A stretch of DNA of 64,000 nucleotides from JAAUQA01 sp036351435 (GCA_036351435.1 JAZBPA010000002.1:27745-91744), one strand, 5' to 3'; numbered from the stretch's first letter, positions 50,099 to 59,298 are shown. The notes: generated by a model not told the origin, from the letters alone. Translations and numbers: made by a program.

Positions 50099-52996
50099 CT
50101 AGGCCGGGTAGATTTTGCACAGGGAACACTTGGTTTCCTGCATGGCGGTCACCGAATCGTACCCGTAGGTGAATACCGTGTTAGTCGCTTCACCCAGTAC
50201 ATACGGATCACTGCCCTCCGGATATTTGCTGCGCAGATCCTGGCCTTGGAAATGGCCGCCGAAATGGAATGGTGTCCACACCACACCGCGTACAATGCTG
50301 GGGCTGATTTTGGCTTTGACCTTCATCTTGCCGCCCTCAGGACCTTCGACCCAGACGTCCTGACCGTCGCGGATGCCGGCGTCGTTGGCGTCCGCTTGGT
50401 TGATTTCCGCGAACATGTTCTGCTGTAACTCGGCCAACCACGGATTGGAGCGAGTTTCGTCGCCACCGCCTTCGTACTCCACCAACCGACCGCTGGTATG
50501 AATCAGCGGGAAGTCCTTGGAATAATCCTTAGCTTGAATCGACGCATAGCGGGTTGGTAAACGATAAAAAGACTTACGGTCTTCATATGTAGGGTATTTC
50601 TCCACCAAATCGTGCCGGCTGGTGTAGAGTGGTTCCCGATGAATGGGCACCGGATCGGGGAATGTCCAGACCACGCAACGGGCTTTGGCATTGCCGAACG
50701 GTGAGCAACCGTGCTCAATAGCGACCCGCTGGATGCCACCCGAAAGGTCGGTTTTCCAATTCTTACCTTCCGCTAGAGTCTTCTCGGTTTCGGTCAGATC
50801 ATCCCACCAACCGAGATTTTTCAGCATATCGGCAGTGAATTCTGGATAACCGTCTTCGATTGCAGAATCCTTGCCCCAAGAACCCTCGGCCAACAGATTG
50901 ACACCATCGCGTTCGGTCCCGAAGCGCGCCCGGAAGGTCAAACCGCCTTCTTTAACCGGCTTACTGGTATCGTAAAGATTTGGGGTGCCGGGATGTTTCA
51001 TCTCCGGGGTGCCCCAGCTCGGCCATGGTAGGCCATAGAAATCGCCGTCTGCGGGACCACCTTCAGCTTTCAACGAGGTGGTGTTGAAGGTATGCCAGTT
51101 TTGTTGGTGGGCCTTCAGCCGTTCGGGACTCTGGCCGGTGTAGCCGATGGTCCACATACCCTTGTTGAATTCGCGGGTGATGTCCTCAATCAACGGTTCA
51201 TCGTTGTTGACCTGAATATTCTTGAAGGTCTGGTCGGCGATACCCAGCTTCTTAGCCAACTTGTACATGATGGTGTGATCGGGTAGCGACTCGAACAATG
51301 GGTCGATGATCTTGTCCCGCCATTGCAGCGAACGGTTAGAGGCTGTAGCTGAGCCGTAGGTCTCGAATTGGGTGGCTGCTGGCAACAAGTAGGTGTTATC
51401 GGTGCGGTCGTGCATCACAGCGGTGACCGTCGGATAAGGATCAATAACCACCAGCATGTCCAGCTTTTCCATAGCCTTCTTCATTTCCGGTCCACGGGTC
51501 TGGCTGTTGGGCGCATGACCCCAGAAAATCATGGCGCGGACATTGTCCTTTTGCGCAATGTTGGCTTTTTCCTCTAAGACACCGTCGATCCAACGGGATA
51601 CCGGGATGCCCTTGGTGTGCATCGGCGAGACCGGTTTGCCCTTGCTTTCCTCATACGACCCCTGATCAAAACGGGCCTTGATCCATTCCGGGTCCAGATC
51701 CCAGACACCGGCCCAATGTTTCCAAGCACCCTCGGACAGGCCGTAGTAGCCCGGCAGGGTGTGAGACAACACGCCGAAGTCAGTAGCGCCTTGCACATTG
51801 TCATGACCACGGAAGATGTTAGTGCCGCCGCCCGATTTACCCATGTTGCCCAGAGCGAGTTGGAAGGCGCAGTAAGCACGGGTGTTGTTGTTGCCGGTGG
51901 TGTGTTGGGTGCCGCCCATACACCAAATGAAGGTGCCAGGTTTATGCTCGGCCATCAGTTGTGCGGCTTTCTTACAAGTTTCCTCATCGACGCCGCTAAC
52001 CCGTTCGACTTCATCAGGGGTCCATTTGGCGACTTCGGCACGAATCTCGTCCATGCCATACACGCGTTGGCTGATAAATTCTTTATCTTCCCAGCCGTTC
52101 TCGAAAATGTGCCACATCATGCCCCAGACAACCGCCACATCAGTGCCGGGACGCAACCGCACGTAATGGTCGGCATGGGCAGCGGTGCGGGTAAAGCGTG
52201 GATCAATCACAATCATCTTGGCGCCGGCTTCCTTGGCCCGGAACAGATGCTGCAAAGACACTGGATGCGCTTCGGCCGGGTTACCGCCGATGATCAGCAT
52301 CGCCTTGCTGTTATGAATGTCGTTATAGGAGTTGGTCATTGCGCCGTAGCCCCAGGTGTTGGCTACACCCGCTACGGTAGTCGAATGGCAAATACGGGCC
52401 TGATGATCAACGTTGTTGGTGCCCCACATCGCCGCTAGCTTTCTGAACAGATACGCCTGTTCATTGTTGTGCTTGGCCGAACCTAACCAGTACACGGAAT
52501 CGGGGCCGGATTGCTCACGCACTTGCTGTAACTGATCACCGATCTCGTTGATGGCTTGTTCCCAGGAAATCCGGGTCCATTTGCCACCGACTTGTTTCAT
52601 CGGGTATTTAAGACGGCGTTCGCCATGTCCGTGCTCACGAACTGACGCGCCTTTCGCGCAATGTGCGCCCAAATTAAAGGGATGATCGAAAGCGGGTTCC
52701 TGACCGGTCCATACGCCGTTTTGTACTTCTGCGTAGATGCCACAACCGACCGAACAATGGGTACAGACGGACCGTGCGACCGTGGTTTCACCGCTGCGAT
52801 TTGCGGCGGCGGTGGCTTGGGCTTTTTTCATCATGCTCGGAGTGGCCACTGCGGCAATGGCACCGCCGCCCATGACAATGCCGGAATTTTTCAGAAAATT
52901 GCGGCGATTGGTAGGTAACCCGGAAAATACGGTTGGTTTTGCGTGATGCGCATCGGCTTCGCGACACACATCTGATGATCGCTTCATCAATTTCAT
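50099..52996 (-). CDS. fdhA: Formate dehydrogenase catalytic subunit FdhA (Cys type, TAT-exported)
   Basis: Molybdenum or tungsten bis-MGD enzyme oxidising formate to CO2. It has 965 residues. The twin-arginine signal NRRNFLKNSG lies at 30-39. The N-terminal [4Fe-4S] ligands are Cys78, Cys81, Cys85 and Cys113. The metal ligand is Cys203, followed by His204 (ARICHSTTV), rather than selenocysteine as in E. coli FdnG. The translation has no internal UGA. The C-terminal domain is complete and ends in a TKCSLCKIYPA-type cysteine-containing tail. The RBS is GGAGAG. Confidence 0.95.
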   Translation of the reverse strand: MKLMKRSSDVCREADAHHAKPTVFSGLPTNRRNFLKNSGIVMGGGAIAAVATPSMMKKAQATAAANRSGETTVARSVCTHCSVGCGIYAEVQNGVWTGQEPAFDHPFNLGAHCAKGASVREHGHGERRLKYPMKQVGGKWTRISWEQAINEIGDQLQQVREQSGPDSVYWLGSAKHNNEQAYLFRKLAAMWGTNNVDHQARICHSTTVAGVANTWGYGAMTNSYNDIHNSKAMLIIGGNPAEAHPVSLQHLFRAKEAGAKMIVIDPRFTRTAAHADHYVRLRPGTDVAVVWGMMWHIFENGWEDKEFISQRVYGMDEIRAEVAKWTPDEVERVSGVDEETCKKAAQLMAEHKPGTFIWCMGGTQHTTGNNNTRAYCAFQLALGNMGKSGGGTNIFRGHDNVQGATDFGVLSHTLPGYYGLSEGAWKHWAGVWDLDPEWIKARFDQGSYEESKGKPVSPMHTKGIPVSRWIDGVLEEKANIAQKDNVRAMIFWGHAPNSQTRGPEMKKAMEKLDMLVVIDPYPTVTAVMHDRTDNTYLLPAATQFETYGSATASNRSLQWRDKIIDPLFESLPDHTIMYKLAKKLGIADQTFKNIQVNNDEPLIEDITREFNKGMWTIGYTGQSPERLKAHQQNWHTFNTTSLKAEGGPADGDFYGLPWPSWGTPEMKHPGTPNLYDTSKPVKEGGLTFRARFGTERDGVNLLAEGSWGKDSAIEDGYPEFTADMLKNLGWWDDLTETEKTLAEGKNWKTDLSGGIQRVAIEHGCSPFGNAKARCVVWTFPDPVPIHREPLYTSRHDLVEKYPTYEDRKSFYRLPTRYASIQAKDYSKDFPLIHTSGRLVEYEGGGDETRSNPWLAELQQNMFAEINQADANDAGIRDGQDVWVEGPEGGKMKVKAKISPSIVRGVVWTPFHFGGHFQGQDLRSKYPEGSDPYVLGEATNTVFTYGYDSVTAMQETKCSLCKIYPA

Positions 52997-53052
52997 TACA
53001 ATCTCTCCTCCTTAATCCCTTAAGCTGGTGGTGTAGTGTGATGTGTGAGGCG

Positions 53053-53262
53053 TTAACCCCTGGCGGTGCGGTAATAGTCCGCGATATGTTGGGTGACGTG
53101 GTAACCCTTCTTTTCGGCAGGTTGTGCCGACGGTGGTGTTTCAGTGGTGGCTACGGCAGTCCCTGTTGCCACAGCTCCTGTAGCTACACCGGCTCCAGCA
53201 ATCACAGTAGTTCGCAGAAAATGACGCCGGCTGACCGGGGTCGCAGTGATTTTTTCGATCAT
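53053..53262 (-). CDS. Formate dehydrogenase-region TAT-target peptide (FdhX-like)
   Basis: A 69-residue protein with a twin-arginine motif (SRRHFLRTTV, about 11-20) followed by a hydrophobic alanine/valine stretch (AGAGVATGAVATGTAVA) and a short tail ending HVTQHIADYYRTARG. It matches the small 'formate dehydrogenase region TAT target' proteins next to fdhA in other proteobacteria. ATG 53262 is chosen because GAGGAG lies 9 bases upstream. Function is unsettled. Confidence 0.8.
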   Translation of the reverse strand: MIEKITATPVSRRHFLRTTVIAGAGVATGAVATGTAVATTETPPSAQPAEKKGYHVTQHIADYYRTARG

Positions 53263-53340
53263 TTGCCCATACTCCTCATCGTTGATCACAGGTTACTTCT
53301 CTACCCTCATTTGGTTTTATCTATCCGTACAATGGCTGGC

Positions 53341-53961
53341 TTAAACCAACATTGCCAAATAACGTTTTTCTAGTGTTATAAATTCTCGCCCTAAGTAACC
53401 GACCGGGCGATAAAATTGAGCACTATTCGCGTGCTCCAAATCGTGAAAAAAGGTTTCCATCCAAGAGCCTAAATGCGCGTCAAAGAACTGTTGCTGTTGT
53501 TCCCAAGTAACCGCCTCGTCCATAATCAACAGTGCCATGACTTCGCAGAGGGCTGCGACATGATCTTCCGGTTCAGATATGCCCTCTTGACGCTCATAAC
53601 CCAATCCAGTCAAATCCTGACGCAATTGAGCCAAGGGCTTTTCCATCAGAAAACCGGTGAGATACCACGATCCATAAGGCATCAATTCGCCGCGGCCCAG
53701 ACCGATAAACAAACTCTGGTATTCATCAGCGAGCGCTTCGAAATCAGCTTCTTCAGCAGCTTTACGCAATCGGACCCATGCATTACTCATGTCGTCCACT
53801 GGTGGTTCAGGTGATTCTTGAGCAATACCTTGGAGGCGCTGCAGCAGCTGTTGATCCGGTACGGTTCGCAACAAGCTCGCCAATAAACTGTAAGTGCCTG
53901 CTCGGAGCGCACGTTCGGATAACTCCTCAGGAGCGGGGTTGTCGAGTTGCGAGATGTTCAT
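53341..53961 (-). CDS. TorD-family chaperone
   Basis: A 206-residue all-helical protein of the TorD/DmsD family, which binds TAT signals and guides molybdoenzyme maturation. The family region FIGLGRGELMPYGSWYLTG and PEDHVAALCEVMALL is visible. It overlaps the upstream polyferredoxin gene by 4 bases (ATGA) and precedes FdhX and fdhA, so FdhA is its likely client. Confidence 0.88.
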   Translation of the reverse strand: MNISQLDNPAPEELSERALRAGTYSLLASLLRTVPDQQLLQRLQGIAQESPEPPVDDMSNAWVRLRKAAEEADFEALADEYQSLFIGLGRGELMPYGSWYLTGFLMEKPLAQLRQDLTGLGYERQEGISEPEDHVAALCEVMALLIMDEAVTWEQQQQFFDAHLGSWMETFFHDLEHANSAQFYRPVGYLGREFITLEKRYLAMLV

Positions 53962-55628
53962 TGGTGTCCCCCTATTTCTTCACCGAACATATCGCGCACC
54001 CGACAATCCCCACACATTCTGAGTCTGTTAAGCGCCTGCTCGTCCTGAAACATCCAGTGTCCGCCGAGTTTGGCTGTCATTTTTTCGATCATGCTGCTGG
54101 TTGCGAACGGTTTGCCGCATTGCACACAATGGAAGGCCGCTTCTTCGTGCAATACCCGCCGGCGACGACGTTGTTGCTGATCAAATAGAAAGCGGGTTTG
54201 ACGTGTGATCGCATCTTCCGGACAGGCGGTTTCGCATAGACCGCACTGCACACAATGCGCCTCCAGAAATTCCAGTTTTGGCTCCTCACCGCCATCAAAC
54301 AGAGCACTGGCTGGACATACCGAAACACAAGCCATACATAAGGTGCAGGCTGAGCGGTTGACTTGTATTTCGCCAAACGGAGCCTGTACTGGTAATGGGA
54401 TTACCGGTTGTGCGCACTCGGTTTGCGCAGCCAGCCAATCGATGGCGTAAAACAGCACGTCGCGTTTGCTGTTACTGCCTGCGAAGCCCGCGGGTTTGAT
54501 AGCAGGCATGGCGGTTCCAGTTAGCAAGCCAGCCAATACGTTTTGGCCGTCCAGGTCGGCTGTAAGCAATTCCAACGCAGTAGTCGGATAACCCATGCCT
54601 TCCAATAGAACCCGAGTAATACTTAACTGTTCGCACAGTTCCTGCTGTACGCTGGGAGCGACTTGAGCAGTGCTCATCAGTAGCACTCGGCTGGCACCAT
54701 GAGCCAATGCAGCTAACCAGAGGTCCATACCCACACTGCCGATTTCCTCGACTTCTATGGGAATAACATTATCGGGCAGCGTTTCAGCGACAGTCGCCAA
54801 GCGTTCTGCGCCAGCCTCGGCATCATGGAATAATAAAATGGGTTGCTGACCTCCGTTGTCGCGGTAGGTGTTGAGCAACAAACGCAACCGATTGAGCATA
54901 TCGGCCGGGCGCGGGAAACTGTAAATAATCGCCCCTGTAGGACAGGCGGTGGCGCAGCTACCGCCGCCTTGACAGGTGTAGGGGTCGATGGTGACTAGAT
55001 TACCTAGCGAAGTGATGGCCCCGGTCGGACAACTGTCCAAACACCGGGTGCAACCTTTGAGGCCGCGTGCCCCATGCGCGCAAATATCAGCGTCATACTG
55101 GAAAAACGTGGCTTTTTCGAATTCACCGGTGAATTCAGGTAACTCGGTCAGCGCCCGGTCCAATTCTACGCTGTTACCACGGGGGGCGAAATAACCCAGT
55201 GGTAACGTGTCCCATTGCAAATGGGCAGGCACATCAAGATCGAGAATCAAATCGAAGTGGTCGGAATCGCTACCGATGGCTTGCGCGACATTGAGGTCAT
55301 TCGCTTCACTGCGCATCGTTACCGTGAATTGGCCGAGATGGCCGACTATTTCGACAGTTTGTGCTCGGCGGATGAATACTGTCGGAAGATCGGCTTGGGC
55401 TTGATCGAGACCTTCTCCCCAAGCCAACACATGACAGTGCAGCGCGTGTTTTTTAAGCTGAGCACCTAGGGTCAGTGCCTGATCAGCGTCGCCAATGATC
55501 AGCAGGCGACCTTGTGAACGATACGAGACTAACGAGGTGGATTCTACCGCCACCTGAGCAACCGCCTGTAGAGCTGCTTCACGTGCGGTAGCAGCCAGCA
55601 TATTGTCACTTCGGCTTAGATTACTCAC
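53958..55628 (-). CDS. Polyferredoxin-like 4Fe-4S protein of the fdh locus
   Basis: A 556-residue protein with several ferredoxin motifs: CAHGARGLKGCTRCLDSCP, CQGGGSCATACPTGA, CTLCMACVSVCPASA and CVQCGLCETACPEDA. Further Cys pairs near the C-terminus (FHCVQCGKPF, MCGDCRVRDMF) could bind zinc or another cluster. No membrane segment is seen. The start is GTG 55628, overlapping the DUF3306 stop by 4 bases. Its role in formate dehydrogenase maturation or electron transfer is inferred from position. Confidence 0.82.
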   Translation of the reverse strand: MSNLSRSDNMLAATAREAALQAVAQVAVESTSLVSYRSQGRLLIIGDADQALTLGAQLKKHALHCHVLAWGEGLDQAQADLPTVFIRRAQTVEIVGHLGQFTVTMRSEANDLNVAQAIGSDSDHFDLILDLDVPAHLQWDTLPLGYFAPRGNSVELDRALTELPEFTGEFEKATFFQYDADICAHGARGLKGCTRCLDSCPTGAITSLGNLVTIDPYTCQGGGSCATACPTGAIIYSFPRPADMLNRLRLLLNTYRDNGGQQPILLFHDAEAGAERLATVAETLPDNVIPIEVEEIGSVGMDLWLAALAHGASRVLLMSTAQVAPSVQQELCEQLSITRVLLEGMGYPTTALELLTADLDGQNVLAGLLTGTAMPAIKPAGFAGSNSKRDVLFYAIDWLAAQTECAQPVIPLPVQAPFGEIQVNRSACTLCMACVSVCPASALFDGGEEPKLEFLEAHCVQCGLCETACPEDAITRQTRFLFDQQQRRRRRVLHEEAAFHCVQCGKPFATSSMIEKMTAKLGGHWMFQDEQALNRLRMCGDCRVRDMFGEEIGGHQ

Positions 55629-56161
55629 GCTGGGTGATCGTCTGGTTTAGGGGCAGGGTCCTGTTGCTCGGTTTCATTGGTAGCAGCCGTTTCTTCACTG
55701 TCGGGCGAATCGGCATCAGCGGGGGCGCTTGCTGTAGACTCATCCGCTGCTTGTTTAGCTTCGCGCTGTTTGATGACGTCCATCATATGACGCATATCTT
55801 GGGTGATAATGTCGCCTAATGCGGCGAATTGGGTAAAATCTTCCGCGTAGTCGTCAAGACCGTCAGTCACATTAAATGAGGCGGAATGAAATAGTTTACG
55901 CAGGGCCAACCGTTTGAGTTCGGTGCTGACTTTAGGCGAAAAAAAGCCGCTGTAATCGGACTGTTCATTGAGTGATTCCAGTGGCGGCATATCGGCATCG
56001 GTTAATGCCGGGGCTGGCGGTTCTATTTGGGCATTGTCAACCGTCTTTGGGGCCTGAATTTCCGGTTGGACAAGCTGTTGCTTACGCGCCGACCAACGAC
56101 GGAAAAACGACTCATCGCCGGTTGTTTCTTGCGCTGATTGGAGCGGATCCGATTTATCCAT
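55625..56161 (-). CDS. DUF3306 domain protein
   Basis: A 178-residue soluble acidic protein of the DUF3306 family. It contains SFFRRWSARKQQL near the start, then the conserved LRKLFHSASFNVTDGLDDYAEDF region, and ends in a low-complexity acidic tail (EETAATNETEQQD). The family is found with DUF3305 in formate dehydrogenase loci and has no known function. The start could be ATG 56161 or ATG 56176; neither has a strong ribosome site. Confidence 0.8.
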   Translation of the reverse strand: MDKSDPLQSAQETTGDESFFRRWSARKQQLVQPEIQAPKTVDNAQIEPPAPALTDADMPPLESLNEQSDYSGFFSPKVSTELKRLALRKLFHSASFNVTDGLDDYAEDFTQFAALGDIITQDMRHMMDVIKQREAKQAADESTASAPADADSPDSEETAATNETEQQDPAPKPDDHPA

Positions 56162-56681
56162 GACTTTCGTTTTCATTCCAGTTGCGTCGCTTGCGTTTGG
56201 TTCTACGCTCTGGTACGTAATGAGCGATCACATACTGTTCCAGCCACTGATAAATCTCTGCCGGCATGGGTACCCCTTCAACTTCCCCTTCTGCTTCCAG
56301 ATAAGCATTCGCTTCGTCGAAGCTGGCGCTGACTCTTAGCGGCTCCGGTATGCCTTGCTCATTAGTCGCCATAATGACGTAAACACTGGGTCTGGGGGCG
56401 GTCAAATTGTGGTAGTAACTTTCCACTTCATCTTTATAAAGCCGGATGATTAACCCATCCCACAAATAATCCTCACCCTCCGCGCCAGAACGCACTTGTT
56501 CACCTTGTCGCACTGCGGCATCTATTCGGGTATTCACTACCACTCCAGCAACCCGCCAAATATGGCTTAACCAGGGCTTATTCAGCGTGGCAGGGCGGCG
56601 TTGCATGAGCACGGACACTGAAAATTCCTCGGGAAGAAGGTCCGCTTCCTGCCCGGTCGGTGGCAATTGACTGGTTAACAT
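56154..56681 (-). CDS. DUF3305 domain protein
   Basis: A 175-residue soluble protein of the DUF3305 family. Family regions are FSVSVLMQRRPATLNKPWLSH and YLWDGLIIRLYKDEVESYYHN, plus a basic C-terminus (PERRTKRKRRNWNENESHG). It is the first gene of the minus-strand formate dehydrogenase run. ATG 56681 is chosen; an in-frame TTG at 56738 would add 19 residues. Function unknown. Confidence 0.78.
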   Translation of the reverse strand: MLTSQLPPTGQEADLLPEEFSVSVLMQRRPATLNKPWLSHIWRVAGVVVNTRIDAAVRQGEQVRSGAEGEDYLWDGLIIRLYKDEVESYYHNLTAPRPSVYVIMATNEQGIPEPLRVSASFDEANAYLEAEGEVEGVPMPAEIYQWLEQYVIAHYVPERRTKRKRRNWNENESHG

Positions 56682-56783
56682 GTCGCGAAGTCGGTGGTTG
56701 AGAGAAGTTGATACGCCACCGAATAGGGTGGTGATCAATACATTTAGATTAGTTCTATTCTTGAGCTTTTCCAGTCGCTAGAG

Positions 56784-56797
56784 TTGACGTATGTCAA
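56784..56797. promoter_or_regulatory. FNR/CRP-like palindrome TTGAC-N4-GTCAA
   Basis: TTGACGTATGTCAA is a perfect 5-4-5 palindrome, close to the FNR/Anr site TTGAT-N4-ATCAA, in the divergent region between the DUF3305 and DUF6352 genes. An oxygen- or nitric-oxide-responsive regulator of the formate dehydrogenase locus is a reasonable inference; its identity is unknown. Confidence 0.5.
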
Positions 56798-56802
56798 TGC
56801 TG

Positions 56803-56816
56803 TTGCAAAATGGCAA
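56803..56816. promoter_or_regulatory. Second weaker TTG-N8-CAA site
   Basis: TTGCAAAATGGCAA repeats the 14-base TTG-N8-CAA layout 5 bases after the first palindrome, with a 4-bp perfect arm. It could be a second operator half-site pair; by itself it is weak. Confidence 0.3.
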
Positions 56817-56937
56817 ATTATTTTTGAAAAAGCGCAATATTTTAGAATATCCCTATACATTAGGTTTCAGTCGATAATGTGAGCGCTTATTTACAGATTA
56901 AAAGTGTGGTTTTATTTAAAGCACTGTGGAGAATGTC

Positions 56938-57993
56938 ATGAATGCAACTGAGACAGTGGCCGGCACGATCGCTACTAATGAGATTTGGCCTTCTTGCGGT
57001 TATGACACTGTCTCGGTGAATGACCATGATTATTTAATAATCACCGATAATTTTTTGCGTCATTTTTTTCAACGCCCGGAGCTGGTGCCCATTGATACCT
57101 CATGTCAACGGGAAATTGCACTGTTTCAAGCCTTACTGGATGACCCTCGCCGTTCAGTGCAAGCGCTTGAAATACAGGCGATCAGCGACGCTGATGCCCG
57201 AGAAAATTATCGGGTCGCGTTGGATTTTCGTGATGTGTTGTTAAGACACGCTACCTTGGAAAGTGCTTATCTAGCTTTGACCAGCAGCACCGTACCGCAC
57301 TCAACCCCGCCCAGCCTAATCAATCTGTTAGTACAGCTGTTGTTAGTACATATCTTGCGGGCCGAAACCGATCCGTTTATCTGGCGAGCTGCGGAATTAT
57401 TTTTCCGTCCCCAGAAAGTAAATTTGGATTCGAATGTGTTACTGGCCGATGCCGAGGTATTGGAACGCCGACGCCAACCGGGCGGTATTACTGTATTGCA
57501 ATTATTGATTCGGCAGGCACAAGGCGAGTCCGGCGGTATTCGCGAGACCTTGAGCGTGCTCACTCAAGACAGCGCTGAACGGTATTGGCAACAAAGTGAG
57601 TGGTTTAGCTTTGCGCTGTCATTGGGCTTCCGGGAACCCGGTTTGGCGGCATTGTGCCGGGTATTGGCTGCCTGGATACAGCATTTCCACAGGTTATCCA
57701 CGCGGATTACCCCGATTCAACAGATCGAAACCGTTGAGTGGTATTGGCATATTGGCTTGGATGTGGAAAGCAACCAACTATTAAACACGTTGTACCAAGG
57801 CGAGGCCGTGGAAGAAGAAACGCTACGGCGCATCCTGGCGCTGTTTCGGGTGGAATTCGAGGACGAACGGACACTTCGGACGGGCATGTCCGGTCACGCG
57901 GTTCATCTGGGGATGGCGATGGACAGTGCGCAGCTGCTAAGACTTAAACCGCAGAATTTATTGTTAAACCTGCCTCTGGCGGAATCGAGTTAA
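56938..57993 (+). CDS. DUF6352-like protein of the fdh locus
   Basis: A 351-residue soluble protein resembling the DUF6352 family found near formate dehydrogenase genes. Visible are EIWPSCGYDTVSVNDHDYLIITDNFLRHF near the start, helical repeats in the middle, and ETVEWYWHIGLDVESNQLLN with FRVEFEDERTLR near the end. ATG 56938 follows GTGGAG. It reads divergently from the fdh genes and is 5 bases from the ankyrin gene. Function unknown. Confidence 0.7.
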   Translation: MNATETVAGTIATNEIWPSCGYDTVSVNDHDYLIITDNFLRHFFQRPELVPIDTSCQREIALFQALLDDPRRSVQALEIQAISDADARENYRVALDFRDVLLRHATLESAYLALTSSTVPHSTPPSLINLLVQLLLVHILRAETDPFIWRAAELFFRPQKVNLDSNVLLADAEVLERRRQPGGITVLQLLIRQAQGESGGIRETLSVLTQDSAERYWQQSEWFSFALSLGFREPGLAALCRVLAAWIQHFHRLSTRITPIQQIETVEWYWHIGLDVESNQLLNTLYQGEAVEEETLRRILALFRVEFEDERTLRTGMSGHAVHLGMAMDSAQLLRLKPQNLLLNLPLAESS

Positions 57994-57998
57994 GCATC

Positions 57999-58745
57999 AT
58001 GACAGGCCAAGCACTGCTTAATTCAATGCTGTTTTGTGTGTTACTAACGACGAGCGCTTTTAGCGTCGCCGACATCCAGCAAGACTGGCCGCATAGCGTG
58101 CGGATCAATGATCTCGAATATATCCGTCAACACTTGACCCAAGTTAGCGATGTAGACCTGCGCAATGAACAAGGTAAAACGGCACTAATGGCTGCCGCCA
58201 GCCAAAGCGATATTGAGCTAGTGCGGGTTCTGCTTAATGCCGGGGCCGATGTGAATGCGCGTAATCAAACCGACGGAACCCCGCTAATTTACGCAGCCGC
58301 TGCCGGCGATGGGCAAACAGTGCGACTCTTGCTGGCGAATGGCGCTGAACTTAATCATCAATCGGTTAACGGTTGGAATGCTTTGATGATCGCAGCTGCC
58401 AAGGGTCATGCGGGGTTGGTCGAATTGCTGGGCGAACGGGGTGCGGATGTTAATTTACCGGATATCTACGGTTGGACGCCGCTGATGCGCGCGACCAATA
58501 ACGGACATGTAACGGTAGTTGAGGTTTTGCTGCGCCAGCAAGGGATTGATACCGAGCGGCTTAATGATCACGGTCAAACCGTTTTGCATTTGGCGGTGAT
58601 TCGAGGGCAAGTCGCTGTTGTCCGGCAACTGCTGGACTATGGGGCGCGTACCGACGTTAAAGATTTCGCCGGAAATACCCCGCGCAGTATTAGTTTGCGG
58701 TTGGGTAACCAGCAAATAATGGCATTATTAACTCAGACTGATTAA
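57999..58745 (+). CDS. Exported ankyrin-repeat protein
   Basis: A 248-residue protein with an N-terminal signal (about LLNSMLFCVLLTTSAFSVA) and about six ankyrin repeats, for example GKTALMAAASQSDIELVRVL, TPLIYAAAAGDGQTVRLLLA and TPLMRATNNGHVTVVEVLLR. Ankyrin repeats bind proteins, so an extracytoplasmic partner of the formate dehydrogenase complex is conceivable. It follows the DUF6352-like gene by 5 bases and converges on DUF427. Confidence 0.85.
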   Translation: MTGQALLNSMLFCVLLTTSAFSVADIQQDWPHSVRINDLEYIRQHLTQVSDVDLRNEQGKTALMAAASQSDIELVRVLLNAGADVNARNQTDGTPLIYAAAAGDGQTVRLLLANGAELNHQSVNGWNALMIAAAKGHAGLVELLGERGADVNLPDIYGWTPLMRATNNGHVTVVEVLLRQQGIDTERLNDHGQTVLHLAVIRGQVAVVRQLLDYGARTDVKDFAGNTPRSISLRLGNQQIMALLTQTD

Positions 58746-58751
58746 GAAACC

Positions 58752-59216
58752 CTACCATCCTCGGGTACCTGGGCCGCCTTTAAACGGGCCTTGAATTTCG
58801 CTGGTAAACCATCCGCCGTAAAAATCACCCGCTTGTGGCTGAACTTGTTCTTCGTCCACGAAACACGCATCGACCCGGCTGGCATAAAAGGAAAGATAAT
58901 TACGGATGGCGGCAAAAGCGGAGGTCGGATCGGGAACACACCAAGCGACTTGCTTGGCGCTGCGTCCGTTCACCTCCATATCGAAATAGCTGGCTTGTCC
59001 CTTGAACTCGCATAAGGTTTTTAAACTGGCAGGTTTCAAGAATTCAGTGCAAACATCTTCAGCGGGAAAGTAATAGGTCGGTGGGTGGCTGGTTTCCAAA
59101 ACCCGGTAGCCGCGGTGAGTTTCGGCAATGATCTGATCGGCAAATACCACTTTCAGGTAACGGGAACACGGTTCCAGCCGGGGAGGACGCGGATAATCCC
59201 ATACCGATTCTTTCAT
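58752..59216 (-). CDS. DUF427 domain protein
   Basis: A 154-residue soluble protein of the DUF427 family. Visible are YLKVVFADQIIAETHRGYRVLE, HPPTYYFPAEDV, CEFKGQASYFDMEV and WCVPDPTSAF, and the tail ends GGWFTSEIQGPFKGGPGTRGW. The function is unknown. ATG 59216 is used. It converges on the ankyrin gene with 6 bases between stops. Confidence 0.88.
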   Translation of the reverse strand: MKESVWDYPRPPRLEPCSRYLKVVFADQIIAETHRGYRVLETSHPPTYYFPAEDVCTEFLKPASLKTLCEFKGQASYFDMEVNGRSAKQVAWCVPDPTSAFAAIRNYLSFYASRVDACFVDEEQVQPQAGDFYGGWFTSEIQGPFKGGPGTRGW

Positions 59217-59248
59217 ATTCTCTACCTCTGAAATCGATGACTGAAGGT

Positions 59249-59277
59249 AAAAAAAAGCCCCGTCAAAACGGGGCTTT
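59249..59277 (-). terminator. Rho-independent terminator of the BI-1 gene
   Basis: Minus-strand stem GCCCCG/CGGGGC (59257-59262 with 59269-59274), loop of six, then eight T (59249-59256). It lies 25 bases after the BI-1 stop. Confidence 0.85.
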
Positions 59278-59298
59278 CGCGTTTAAAGAACGAATCTG

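Noticed and set aside
51617..52438. 273-codon open frame antisense to fdhA
   Set aside because: It is the shadow of a highly conserved molybdoenzyme; no family or ribosome-site support.
50099..52996. Selenocysteine (UGA) formate dehydrogenase
   Set aside because: The active-site position reads as a cysteine codon (ARICHS) and no internal UGA is present.
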